Positions 1-8,604 of a stretch of 64,000 nucleotides of DNA are shown piece by piece (the stretch's first letter is position 1; every line of letters starts with the position of its first letter). The notes beneath the pieces are model-generated. The model did not search any database and had not been told where the DNA came from. It saw only the letters and a program-made list of their open reading frames with translations. A program made the translations under genes and the position numbers. Origin of the DNA: CAYFFO01 sp964342485 (GTDB taxonomy: Bacteria; Chloroflexota; Dehalococcoidia; Lucifugimonadales; CAJWER01); assembly GCA_964342485.1 (NCBI GenBank), contig CAYFFO010000007.1, forward strand, positions 1 through 64,000, written 5' to 3'.

Positions 1-373
1 CTCCGCATGCACATCCGCCACCACCGCCTCCGCATCCACCACCGCCTCCGCATCCACCACCGCCACCAGATGGCATATTTGGGTTACTGATTACGAAGCC
101 ACTACGCATCAGGCCGTCAACGTAGTCTATCTGTGCACCTTCAACTAATGGCACGCTTTCACCGTCAACTAATACTTTTAATTCGCCTGAATCTATTACG
201 ACGTCAGTATCAGTAGGGTTGTCTTCGACCCCAAGCATATATTGGTATGCTCCGTTAGGTCCTGGCATTACCATGACCCTAAGCATTGAACCTACCTGAT
301 CCTGCTCTGCAAGTACTTTTTCCAACTGCTTGGATGCTGCCGAAGTTATTTCAATTATTTGTGAGGTAGTCAA
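1..373 (-). CDS. IscA/HesB-like iron-sulfur assembly protein (3' end outside window)
   Basis: The gene reads leftward off the window edge. The start is TTG at 373, with GGGAG 8 bases upstream. The visible 124 residues follow the HesB/IscA fold: ITSAASKQLEK at the start, a central VDGESVPLVEGAQIDYVDGL segment and SGFVISNPN before the tail. This family normally carries or assembles Fe-S clusters through three cysteines. Here the first cysteine position (usually GGCSG) reads PGPNGAY, so that ligand is absent. After NPNMPS the usual short CGC tail is replaced by Gly runs separated by single Cys, ending in CAC at the edge. The family call is good. A canonical carrier function is less certain because of the lost cysteine and the unusual tail. 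Confidence 0.8.
   Translation of the reverse strand, partial: MTTSQIIEITSAASKQLEKVLAEQDQVGSMLRVMVMPGPNGAYQYMLGVEDNPTDTDVVIDSGELKVLVDGESVPLVEGAQIDYVDGLMRSGFVISNPNMPSGGGGGCGGGGGCGGGGGGCACG
21..56. repeat. 18-bp tandem repeat encoding Gly-Gly-Gly-Gly-Gly-Cys units
   Basis: Two perfect 18-bp copies (21-38 and 39-56) are followed and preceded by partial copies. The repeat lies inside the IscA-like reading frame and encodes GGGGGC units. The unit is a multiple of three, so it preserves the frame and explains the Cys/Gly-rich tail. Confidence 0.85.
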
Positions 374-551
374 TTATTTCACTCCCTTATTTCCTATGGA
401 ATCGCTCATATAAGTACAATACAAGTAATTTTGATGCTAACATGCCCCCAATTAGAGCGTCAAGGTGGATTGTTTTTTTCTTGAGAAGATAAATGGACGT
501 TAATAAGGTTAAACGTTAGGATACTCAGTATTATGTTAAGGAGACTAGAAG

Positions 552-1529
552 ATGACAGAACTAAAAGTTGGTGTAATTGGTTGTGGCAAGCATGCTGAGA
601 GCCATTTTGAAGAGATAAAGAAAGAGAAAAGGCTTCATCTGGCAGCAATATCTGAACTTGATTCCAAAAGACGAGAAGAAGCTGCATTTACACATAGTCC
701 TGACGCCAGTTTTTCGGATTTTCAGGATATGCTTCAAAAAACTGAACTTGATTTAGTTTATGTAGAGACAATGCCGGGACCACTGCTGTCCATTGTAAGT
801 GCGTGTTTAGAGGAAGGGATAAACACTTCTGTCGAAAAATCTCCAGGTATGACATCCGTGGAAACTCAATTGATGGCTGATGCTGAGAAAAATAGTAAAG
901 CCAAGGCTATTGTTTCATTTAACCGGAGATATTTTCCGGAAGTCTTAGCAGTTCGTCAAGAGATCCAAAAGAGTGGTGGTGCAGTTCACGTAGCGGCAAC
1001 TTATAATAAACCAATGTCTGGACTTTCGCATATGCAATTCACCGCAGTGGCACCAGATCCTCTGATAGTTGATGCTATTCATCACGTGGATCTTTTACGC
1101 TGGTTGGCTGGGGATGCTTTGGAAGTTGCGGCCGATCCAACTGAAGTTTATTCAGCAGTGGAAGATGGTATGCGTCCAGGTGCACATCGACATAATGCAT
1201 CGATAAAGTTCGATACGGGAACTATAGGTGCAATGATGAGTCACTTTGGAGTTGGATATCGTATACAAAGGGCAGAGGCTCACGCTGAAGACCTGTCGTT
1301 TTATATGGACTTAACCACACGAGATAGACTAATTGAGTATTATCGTGATGGCGAGAAAATGGACTGGAAATTAGATCTGGAAGCTGTTGGAGGCCCAGGA
1401 TATAACGAGACTCGACATTTTGTTGATTGTATATTGGATGATAAAACTCCATGGTCTAATCTACAAGATGCAGTCCAAACTATGAGATTATGTGAATCGA
1501 TTAGAAAGGGTCATAAAGGAGCTCTTTAG
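552..1529 (+). CDS. Gfo/Idh/MocA family oxidoreductase
   Basis: A 325-residue NAD(P)-dependent dehydrogenase of the Gfo/Idh/MocA family, whose members usually oxidise sugars, inositols or their derivatives. The Rossmann motif GVIGCGKHAES lies at residues 7-17. The usual EKP motif reads EKS at residues 95-97: the lysine is kept and the proline is lost. DAIHHVDLLRW in the C-terminal half fits the active-site Asp/His region of the family. The ATG start has AAGGAG upstream. A TIM-barrel isomerase follows 100 bp downstream on the same strand, a common partner in polyol degradation. The substrate cannot be told from sequence. Confidence 0.88.
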   Translation: MTELKVGVIGCGKHAESHFEEIKKEKRLHLAAISELDSKRREEAAFTHSPDASFSDFQDMLQKTELDLVYVETMPGPLLSIVSACLEEGINTSVEKSPGMTSVETQLMADAEKNSKAKAIVSFNRRYFPEVLAVRQEIQKSGGAVHVAATYNKPMSGLSHMQFTAVAPDPLIVDAIHHVDLLRWLAGDALEVAADPTEVYSAVEDGMRPGAHRHNASIKFDTGTIGAMMSHFGVGYRIQRAEAHAEDLSFYMDLTTRDRLIEYYRDGEKMDWKLDLEAVGGPGYNETRHFVDCILDDKTPWSNLQDAVQTMRLCESIRKGHKGAL

Positions 1530-1628
1530 TTATCCTAAACTTAGGTAATTGTATTATGTGCTGTAAGATAAATGCCAGATTATTCGGATTCGATGTTTGT
1601 CAGAATTCTACTTGTGTGAGGATTAAAT

Positions 1629-2459
1629 ATGAAACTTTCTCTTTCTGTAAGAGTTGCTGAACAGCTATCAAATAAAAGAAACCCAGAGATGTCGTTAGAT
1701 GAACTATCTGACTTGGCATCACCTTTGGGATACCGGGCGCTTTGTATGAGAGCATCCCAGCTGGGGATTCAAACTCCTTTAGAAGACGTAAAAAGGTCAA
1801 AACTTGCCTTAGATAAACGGGGTTTGAAGGTTTCAATGGTTACGGGAGATTTCCCAATACCGGAAAATACGGATGATGCTCCTGAAGCACTACGTAACAT
1901 CACACCGTATCTTGATTTGGCTGAAGCATTAGACTCAGACCTATTGCGTATAGGTATGAAGACAAAGGATGACATTGGATGGGCACAGATAGCTTGTGAT
2001 GAGGCAAGCGAGCGCGGTATGCGACTTGCACATCAAAGTCATGCAGCCAGTCTTTTTGAACAGGTAAAAGTGAGTATCGAAATAGTTGAATCGGTTAATC
2101 GTGAAAATTTTGGAATCATTTATGAGCCCGCTAATTTGGTTCAGTGTGGTGAAGATTATGGCCGAGAGACTTTGAAAATATTCGCACCTCACATATTTAA
2201 TGTGTATTTTCAGAATCTGAAAGAATCTCCTGGAGGAGAGAGTGTAGCTGAAACATGGAAAAGAGGTGAAGTGCGATTTGACCAGGTAACTATGTGGGGA
2301 GGAACTGGCATTGATTTTCCTGAGATAATGGATACCCTTCAGGAAATTGGTTATGACGGATATGTAACCTTACATCAGTCAGCAACACCACCGACTACAC
2401 CGCAAGAGTTTATTAAACAGACAGCCGCGTATCTTAAAGGGCTTGCAGAATTTGATTAG
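1629..2459 (+). CDS. Sugar phosphate isomerase/epimerase-like TIM-barrel protein
   Basis: A 276-residue protein of the xylose-isomerase-like TIM-barrel superfamily (AP endonuclease 2 fold). Visible markers are the N-terminal KLSLSVRVAEQLSNKR strand and helix, LAHQSHAASLFEQV, IIYEPANLV and the late strand GYDGYVTLHQS, which fit the metal-binding Glu/His barrel. Such enzymes isomerise or epimerise keto-sugars or inososes. It lies directly after a Gfo/Idh dehydrogenase on the same strand and is convergent with the next gene (15 bp between stops). This pairing suggests a dehydrogenase/isomerase route, but the substrate is unknown. Confidence 0.8.
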   Translation: MKLSLSVRVAEQLSNKRNPEMSLDELSDLASPLGYRALCMRASQLGIQTPLEDVKRSKLALDKRGLKVSMVTGDFPIPENTDDAPEALRNITPYLDLAEALDSDLLRIGMKTKDDIGWAQIACDEASERGMRLAHQSHAASLFEQVKVSIEIVESVNRENFGIIYEPANLVQCGEDYGRETLKIFAPHIFNVYFQNLKESPGGESVAETWKRGEVRFDQVTMWGGTGIDFPEIMDTLQEIGYDGYVTLHQSATPPTTPQEFIKQTAAYLKGLAEFD

Positions 2460-2474
2460 AGATCAACTTAAAGT

Positions 2475-3791
2475 TTAAAGAGAAGGTTCAATTGTTACTA
2501 TGCGTCGTTCTTCCATTGATTGGTCTGCCTTAAATCCAACCAAGTGGCTGTTAATGGAATCTTCAATGGAGCTGCATGATATCGATGGAGGATAGCCTTT
2601 AACGAATCTTACAAAATCTTCGATCAGCCTCTGATCTCCACCTCCGTGGCCACCATGAGAGCCATCCATATCACCCTGGATATTTAGGTCCACTATTTCC
2701 TCGGAATAATCTCGATTTGGTCCAGGATCTATTTTTCGCACAACGAACTTACTGTCTTCGAATACTCCAAGTATTTCACCTGTAGTACCAAGAATGTGTA
2801 TATTTCTAGCTGGTCGGGCGCTTCCTCCAACCATGTTATGAGTTGCTGTACTTCCGTCCTCAAATTCAATAATAACTGACTGGTGATCAACAATGTCATT
2901 GTCGAAATCCCACACACATCTTCCATAATCACTTGATTTCAATTGTTCGATTCGATCTGATTGAGTAGGTCTGTCACGATAGAGAATATTATTAAAAACG
3001 TCAGATTCCCAAACATAGAATTTCCAGCGGTCTGGTTTATCTATGTAATGCTTTCTTGCCGAATAGAGGCAATCCGATTCAATAGTGCAATCTACTAGAC
3101 ATCTGGTGCCTGCTCCTGGAGGAGCATTTTCTGGACGGAATTGTTTGTTAGATCCAAAACTTGCAACCGTTTTAGGGTTTATTCCGCTTTTCATCCACAT
3201 GATTAAGTCTAAATCGTGACAGCATTTTGCCATTAGCATCGATGAACCACTCTCCAATTTGCTTCGCCATTTTCCTCTAACAAAAGCTACGGCCATGTGA
3301 TGGTAGCTAACGTGTTCATTAGTCTGAATATTAATTATCGTTCCTATTTGTCCGTCAGCAACCCTTTCTTTTATCTTTCTGTAAAATGGTGAATATCTGA
3401 GAACATGGCATATCATCAGTTTACGTTTTTGCTGACGGCTCTTTTTGATAAGTTCCCACATTTCTGTTTCAGATGTTGCAAAGGGTTTTTCCAAAAGAAT
3501 GTCATACCCTGAAGATAATAGAGGTAATGATGTGGATACATGGTCTAGGTCCATGGTGCAGTTAATAACTACGTCTGCTATTTTAGGCTTTTCAAGCAGT
3601 TCAGATACAGATTTAAAAACCTGGGTTGGTGGTATCTTAAATTTTTCAGAAGCCACTTCCCGTCTTAGGGCTGATGGGTCAACAACTCCTATTATCTGTA
3701 GCGCCTCAGGGTGAGACAGCGCGTAATTACTATAACCCGTACCTCGATTACCAGCTCCGACTATTACTGCTTTGATAGGTGCTTCAGGCAT
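2475..3791 (-). CDS. Gfo/Idh/MocA family oxidoreductase with HGGGD motif
   Basis: A 438-residue Gfo/Idh/MocA dehydrogenase, longer than the typical 330-380. GAGNRG at residues 12-17 binds NAD(P) and EKP is at 101-103. KCCHDLDLIMWM carries the conserved H-D-L segment of the substrate site. The C-terminal part has SHGGHGGGDQRLIEDF, a motif of a long subfamily that probably adds to the substrate pocket. It is the last gene of a minus-strand run that starts with the DUF6807 gene, and it begins 11 bp after the alcohol dehydrogenase stop, so co-transcription is likely. The substrate is unknown. Confidence 0.9.
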   Translation of the reverse strand: MPEAPIKAVIVGAGNRGTGYSNYALSHPEALQIIGVVDPSALRREVASEKFKIPPTQVFKSVSELLEKPKIADVVINCTMDLDHVSTSLPLLSSGYDILLEKPFATSETEMWELIKKSRQQKRKLMICHVLRYSPFYRKIKERVADGQIGTIINIQTNEHVSYHHMAVAFVRGKWRSKLESGSSMLMAKCCHDLDLIMWMKSGINPKTVASFGSNKQFRPENAPPGAGTRCLVDCTIESDCLYSARKHYIDKPDRWKFYVWESDVFNNILYRDRPTQSDRIEQLKSSDYGRCVWDFDNDIVDHQSVIIEFEDGSTATHNMVGGSARPARNIHILGTTGEILGVFEDSKFVVRKIDPGPNRDYSEEIVDLNIQGDMDGSHGGHGGGDQRLIEDFVRFVKGYPPSISCSSIEDSINSHLVGFKADQSMEERRIVTIEPSL

Positions 3792-3802
3792 TTAGATATT
3801 GA

Positions 3803-4852
3803 CTAATATTCGATTATGGCACGACCTAGAATTTCTCCGGATACAAGGTCATCACAGGCTTTATTTATGTCATCAAGTTTGTATCGACGGGTCACTAATT
3901 GTTCAAGGGGGAATTTGCCCTCCTGATACCATTTAAGAAACATCGGAAAATCTTTTTCAGGATAAGTAGCTCCCAGGCTTCCTCTGTATTGCCGTTGGTG
4001 AAACATAAACATTCCAGGATCAACTGTCATTTCTGTTCCGGGCATTCCTATCAAAATTGCGACTCCACCATGATTGTCCGCCCCTGGCCCTCCACCTCTT
4101 GTAGATGGTAGGATTTGTTCGTTGGTGAGTTTGAGGCCTATTGCATCAAAAGCGTAATCGACGCCACCTTTACTTATTTCTATTATTTCTTCTATGGGAT
4201 CATTATTAGAGGCATTTATTGTATGTGTAGCACCAAAATCTTTAGCAAATTCTAACTTTTCATCCTTTATGTCTACCGCGATTATTGGGTATGCCTCCAG
4301 TAAGGATGCCATCTTGATTGCTGATAAACCTACGCCTCCAACTCCATATATTGCTACTGAATCACCTGGCCTGACTTTAGCAGTGTTTAGAACAGCGCCA
4401 GCTCCTGTAAGGATGGCGCAGCCTACTATACAGGTTATATCAGTAGGATAGGCATTAGATATTGGGATAACGTATTTCCCATGGGCCAGGGTATCTTCTG
4501 CCCATGTATAAACTATTCCGTGAACAAGGATGTTTTTATAGGTTGCTCCACACGGAATTGGTTCAGGTCTGCCTTGAACAGGTATTCTAGGTACCCATGT
4601 CACAATTGCATGATCACCTTCCTTCAAGTGGGTTACTTGGCTTCCAATTTTGGTTACTATCCCTACTCCTTCGTGCCCCAAAACCATGGGTCTTTCGATT
4701 CTAGAGCTCTGCATGTTGTGTATCTGAGAGTGGCATATACCGCTGGAAAGCATTGTTAGGACTACTTGGTCAGGTTGAGGTTCTGGTATCTCTAACTCGT
4801 CTAATATGAGAGGGTGATTTACGCTAGTTTGTATAGCGGCTTTACTTCTCAT
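3803..4852 (-). CDS. Zn-dependent alcohol dehydrogenase (MDR family), no structural zinc site
   Basis: A 349-residue medium-chain dehydrogenase/reductase. Catalytic zinc ligands are visible as Cys40 (GICHS), His60-Glu61 (GHEGVG) and Cys145 (IVGCAILTG). The NAD motif GVGGVG is at 170-175. Most of these enzymes have a structural zinc loop of four closely spaced cysteines around residues 90-110; here that stretch has a single Cys101, so the site is absent. It probably oxidises an alcohol or hydroxymethyl group in the same pathway as the flanking Gfo/Idh and beta-propeller genes. The closest named types are benzyl-alcohol or mycothiol-dependent dehydrogenases, but the substrate is not assigned. 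Confidence 0.88.
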   Translation of the reverse strand: MRSKAAIQTSVNHPLILDELEIPEPQPDQVVLTMLSSGICHSQIHNMQSSRIERPMVLGHEGVGIVTKIGSQVTHLKEGDHAIVTWVPRIPVQGRPEPIPCGATYKNILVHGIVYTWAEDTLAHGKYVIPISNAYPTDITCIVGCAILTGAGAVLNTAKVRPGDSVAIYGVGGVGLSAIKMASLLEAYPIIAVDIKDEKLEFAKDFGATHTINASNNDPIEEIIEISKGGVDYAFDAIGLKLTNEQILPSTRGGGPGADNHGGVAILIGMPGTEMTVDPGMFMFHQRQYRGSLGATYPEKDFPMFLKWYQEGKFPLEQLVTRRYKLDDINKACDDLVSGEILGRAIIEY

Positions 4853-4986
4853 GTATGCTCCTAGTCTGTTTTAGTTTCAGTGATACTAAATCGCCTGATA
4901 ATCGAATACTAAGGTGTCACTATAGTAACGTCAACTCTTTGGTAATTTTAAGGCTTTTATAATATCAAGTTACACTTAGAATTAAT

Positions 4987-6450
4987 TTAGTTAAATCTAA
5001 GTGAATACAAGTCTGCATCCTTTAGAATAAATCTGATTCTTATTGGTATTGATTCAAGTTTGCTAATGTCAGGGTTACCATTGAATTTAACTACATGTTC
5101 TATATTGTCTCCAAATATCTCTGTACAATCGTTCACAGTGAAACCTTCAATAGCCCTTCCCGATATATCTTGCATTTCAACAAATATACTCCCTGCTGCA
5201 GATGTTGAGAAATTTATTAAAAGGTTCTTGCCGGTAAAAGTTATTGGTTTTGTAACAAATTCACCACCATTCATAGGGGCGTTAATCGATACGAATCCAT
5301 CAATTCGAAGCGAGTACCTTCGTATATGAGAAGCTGTTCCTTTGCTTGTCCAGTATCCTGAATCTAGCAAATATATAGATAGTTCATCATTCATGTTGGG
5401 AGTATTTGATTTTGTTATAAGGAGACCGTAGTAAGCAAATGTATGAGGATAGATCCATCTTTCATATTTATTACCTGGTCTTATGAATGCTTCTACCCAA
5501 CGATTGAAAGATATGCCATCTCTACTAGACATAAAGGTTGTGTCACAAATTCCCCCGTAACTATAAGATTTATGAGATGTTATGGGAAGATTAGGCGCGA
5601 TTTCCCTTCCTGCCATGAATCTTCCAGGAAAACCTATAAGTATATGTGGTGCTCTGTAGTATGGGATTATTTGGTTGAAATAGAGCTGTTCGCGTGGAGA
5701 GCAGGGGTATTTAAGCCATTGGGGTTTTGACCAGCCTTTATAATCCGGTGAAGTTGACGTCATTATGTCTCTTGACCAGCTACCTCCAGGGTATCCAAGT
5801 TGCTGACCCTGTCTTAAAACCGAATTCTCTGGTCCTTTCAATTCTCTGTGGAATTCTACATATAGTTCCCTCGTTTCATCCCAGAAAGACACATTTTGGG
5901 AATCAAAATACCCATCCTTTATTACAGGTAGGATACTTGTTTTTCGCCATTGGATACCATCTCGTGAAGAGTAAGAATAAAGTCCTTTATCAGGATAACT
6001 TAGTTTAGCGAGTCCTTTATATTCAGAGTCAATAGAGCGGTTGGTATTTGTGTCTTTGAATGGAACAAAGGTGTTAGATGCTTCACCTGACAATAATATA
6101 TTATTGTCTTTGGAACCGTTATGTTCGACCAGGTTCAGTCTGGGTCTATCCCATTTTATTCCGTCACTACTTTCAGCGTAACAGAGATGACTTGATTCAG
6201 GACTCCATGGCCAGCTTGCTCCGCGGTAATACATTCGGTATTTATCCTGATCCTGTATAAAAGTAACAGATCCTGAAAAATTACCTTCCCATGGTTGGTC
6301 GCAAGTGAACACCACGTTCTGTTTAACAGGTTTGTGCAGTTTAAGCGAGGCAGTTTTGTTAATTGAATCTATTAGATGGTTGTCGATCATAAGCTCTAAG
6401 CGGGAGCCTATTTCTATTGGTTTAGATTTATCATTTGTAGGGATTAACAT
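4987..6450 (-). CDS. Beta-propeller protein, glycoside-hydrolase (GH32/43-like) fold, function unknown
   Basis: A 487-residue protein. The N-terminal two thirds have propeller-like repeats: SGSVTFIQDQDKYRMYYRG, LCYAESSDGIKWDRP, YSYSSRDGIQWRKTS and TFMSSRDGISFNRW. The S-x-D-G-x-x-W/F blade signature is typical of five-bladed propellers in GH32/43/68-like families. The C-terminal third (from about residue 385) is a beta-sandwich-like domain. No signal peptide is visible, so it is probably cytoplasmic. Its place between a nitrilase-family gene and an alcohol dehydrogenase suggests a role with a sugar-like substrate. I cannot identify the catalytic acids with confidence and do not claim hydrolase activity. 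Confidence 0.65.
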   Translation of the reverse strand: MLIPTNDKSKPIEIGSRLELMIDNHLIDSINKTASLKLHKPVKQNVVFTCDQPWEGNFSGSVTFIQDQDKYRMYYRGASWPWSPESSHLCYAESSDGIKWDRPRLNLVEHNGSKDNNILLSGEASNTFVPFKDTNTNRSIDSEYKGLAKLSYPDKGLYSYSSRDGIQWRKTSILPVIKDGYFDSQNVSFWDETRELYVEFHRELKGPENSVLRQGQQLGYPGGSWSRDIMTSTSPDYKGWSKPQWLKYPCSPREQLYFNQIIPYYRAPHILIGFPGRFMAGREIAPNLPITSHKSYSYGGICDTTFMSSRDGISFNRWVEAFIRPGNKYERWIYPHTFAYYGLLITKSNTPNMNDELSIYLLDSGYWTSKGTASHIRRYSLRIDGFVSINAPMNGGEFVTKPITFTGKNLLINFSTSAAGSIFVEMQDISGRAIEGFTVNDCTEIFGDNIEHVVKFNGNPDISKLESIPIRIRFILKDADLYSLRFN

Positions 6451-6500
6451 GTATTCAAATCGTCTTTCTGAGCTTAGTAGACTTGGTTTAGTTCGAGAAT

Positions 6501-7196
6501 CTATTTGTAAACGGAAGGCCTGATTTCGTCGATAGTACAGCTCAATGATGATCGAGCTTGCTCGATGGTCTTACGAGATATTTCTATAATTATCATCCCT
6601 TCATTCGGCATATGTTCGCCAATTAAATTTCCATTGGGATCNNNNNNNNNNNNNNNNNNNNNNNNNNNNNNNNNNNNNNNNNNNNNNNNNNNNNNNNNNN
6701 NNNNNNNNNNNNNNNNNNNNNNNNNNNNNNNNNNNNNNNNNCCTATTGCAAAAGTCCATCCCTGGGAAGATAGGATCGGTAAAGAGTCACCTGGAACGAA
6801 CCAGTTTTTCTCATTTCCTGGTAAATGTATTTTTGAGAAAGTACCAAGGTGCCCTTCTGGGGCAACTACGTATGCACTGTTTTTCAATTTTGAGTTTTCA
6901 GATGTGATTGTGCCTACTACTAATGTAATTGAAAGCTCTTTACTTAATTTTTCAAGAAATGGTAAGGATAGAGATTTTGCTCGATCAGTGATTTCACGGA
7001 TTTCTTGGGAACTTAGGTCGGACTTGTTTAGCGACCCTGTTATACATTCTTCTGGGAACAGAGCGAAACTAGCTCCTTTTTGTTGAGCTTTCGTAGCCCA
7101 ATATTCGATGTTTTGTAAATTCGTAGTAGTTTTTCCCATCTCACTGTGCATGGCCACAGCAGCCAATTTGGCATAACCATTATTTTTTGATTCCAA
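6501..7196 (-). CDS. Carbon-nitrogen hydrolase (nitrilase superfamily), interrupted by assembly gap
   Basis: The start is TTG at 7196, with AGGA upstream. The N-terminal part shows the catalytic Glu49 (LFPEE) and Lys122 (FSKIHLPG) of the nitrilase triad. The stretch that should hold the catalytic Cys lies in the N run at 6642-6741. After the gap the frame resumes with DPNGNLIGEHMPNEG, a normal C-terminal strand of the family. About 90 residues are expected between these parts, but 100 Ns would code for only 33, so the true gap is probably larger. The enzyme would hydrolyse an amide or nitrile, but the substrate is unknown. It sits in a minus-strand run between DUF6807 and the propeller gene. 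Confidence 0.82.
   Translation of the reverse strand: MESKNNGYAKLAAVAMHSEMGKTTTNLQNIEYWATKAQQKGASFALFPEECITGSLNKSDLSSQEIREITDRAKSLSLPFLEKLSKELSITLVVGTITSENSKLKNSAYVVAPEGHLGTFSKIHLPGNEKNWFVPGDSLPILSSQGWTFAIXXXXXXXXXXXXXXXXXXXXXXXXXXXXXXXXXXDPNGNLIGEHMPNEGMIIIEISRKTIEQARSSLSCTIDEIRPSVYK
6642..6741. other. Assembly gap (100 N)
   Basis: Exactly 100 undetermined bases, the usual placeholder for a scaffold join of unknown size. It removes the middle of the nitrilase-family gene, including the expected active-site cysteine. Confidence 0.99.
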
Positions 7197-7268
7197 TTGT
7201 GTCCTCTCTTCACGAAAAAACTAATTTTCAAGATTCAATAAATATTTGTTATAAACCATTTTTTAAAT

Positions 7269-8408
7269 CTAAGATGAGTAAACTATAGGTGGATTCAAGT
7301 ATGATTCATAAAATGAGTTCACGTTACCTGTTTTAGAGTCTCCCTGATGGACAAGTACACGATAACAAAAAGTTATGGAGTGGTTTGCTGAAAGTGTGTA
7401 ATCTCCACAGTGCTCTTCACCTAAAAATACTGATAGGCCAAATGGGTTAGCTGATAGAAGACCATAATCTCTTGCATGCCAGTATGTTGGGGATAAGAAA
7501 CTAGAGGTGTGTTCCATAATTGCAATACCTTGAGTGCTATTGCCTACCAACCCTGAGTAATCACACCACTCTGCCCGTTTTCCCCAGACCTCTGATTCTC
7601 CAATACCTCCCCTTGAGTTTTCAATTTTACCTCCTCTGGTAACTTCCATAGAGGACGCTATCCGCAGTGAAATAAATCCTCCTTCCTTAGTATCACCAAA
7701 TTTTACATCCTTTTCCCTGGCGGAAAGTGTTAGCTTTATATCAAAGAGTTTCATAGGACTCATCGCATAGAAAGTGATTTCGCGTTTTTCATCAAGTACT
7801 GTAGAAGAAAGGTCACTGGAAACCCATCTACTTAAAGCTACTGCATTACCCAGAACTGATCCTGAAATAATTCTGTCAAATCGACTGTGTAATGTCCTGC
7901 CTGAAGTATCTTTTTCTGCCCAGTTGTCGATTTGATTAACTTCTCCGTACGCAGACCACAAACCTCTATGGTGTACATGGTCTGTGGATTCTTCAGGGAT
8001 ATTTGACTCCATTGGGAATCCACGGGTAACAGGTAATTTATTTAGTCCTATGATTGGATGGAAGTACGGTCTAAAGGATTCCGATCCATAGTGATAACTT
8101 GTTACCAGATTTCCATCTATTGATATATCTAATTTAGAGTTTGGAATGTCATTTAAAACTACTCTCGTGGCGGTGTTGTCACAGGGTTCTATAGAATATT
8201 CTCGGTTTATGTTTGATGGTAGTTCATCTTCGATCCAAATAGCTTCATTTTGACCTGAGTTATTTATTATTTGGCAAGGTTTGATTAATCCAGACGATTT
8301 TTCTAATAAATGTAGTTCTTTGTGATTATCCGGGATAATTATCGGGGTAGAAATAGGACCACCTGCAAACCCTCTATTATTTTCAACTAATATATTGGTG
8401 CTAGTCAT
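7269..8408 (-). CDS. DUF6807 (PmoA-like) family protein
   Basis: A 379-residue protein with YFHP at 115-118 and HVHHRGLWSAYGEVN from 144, the hallmark of the DUF6807 family. This family is named PmoA in some databases but has no proven link to methane oxidation. Its members often sit beside Gfo/Idh dehydrogenases in sugar-degradation clusters. The clustered histidines suggest a metal or substrate site. The ATG start has TTAGGAG upstream. It is the first gene of the minus-strand run ending at 2475 and faces a divergent Gfo/Idh gene across 196 bp. The biochemical function is not established. Confidence 0.82.
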   Translation of the reverse strand: MTSTNILVENNRGFAGGPISTPIIIPDNHKELHLLEKSSGLIKPCQIINNSGQNEAIWIEDELPSNINREYSIEPCDNTATRVVLNDIPNSKLDISIDGNLVTSYHYGSESFRPYFHPIIGLNKLPVTRGFPMESNIPEESTDHVHHRGLWSAYGEVNQIDNWAEKDTSGRTLHSRFDRIISGSVLGNAVALSRWVSSDLSSTVLDEKREITFYAMSPMKLFDIKLTLSAREKDVKFGDTKEGGFISLRIASSMEVTRGGKIENSRGGIGESEVWGKRAEWCDYSGLVGNSTQGIAIMEHTSSFLSPTYWHARDYGLLSANPFGLSVFLGEEHCGDYTLSANHSITFCYRVLVHQGDSKTGNVNSFYESYLNPPIVYSS

Positions 8409-8604
8409 GGCTGTCTCCTAAGTGACATATATTCCTGTCGAATAATACTAAAGGATTATTTAATTAATAAAATTCATTAGGCATATGATGTACAGCGTTT
8501 TAGTTTATCTCTGTTCAAAACAAGATAATTTCACCAACCTAGTTAGCTCACTGTGATCAATTTCAGTATACTCTGTTTAATAATATGACCTGTGGAGGAT
8601 TCCG

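Noticed and set aside
21..56. Short tandem repeats resembling the start of a CRISPR array
   Set aside because: The 18-bp copies are contiguous without spacers and keep the reading frame of the IscA-like gene.
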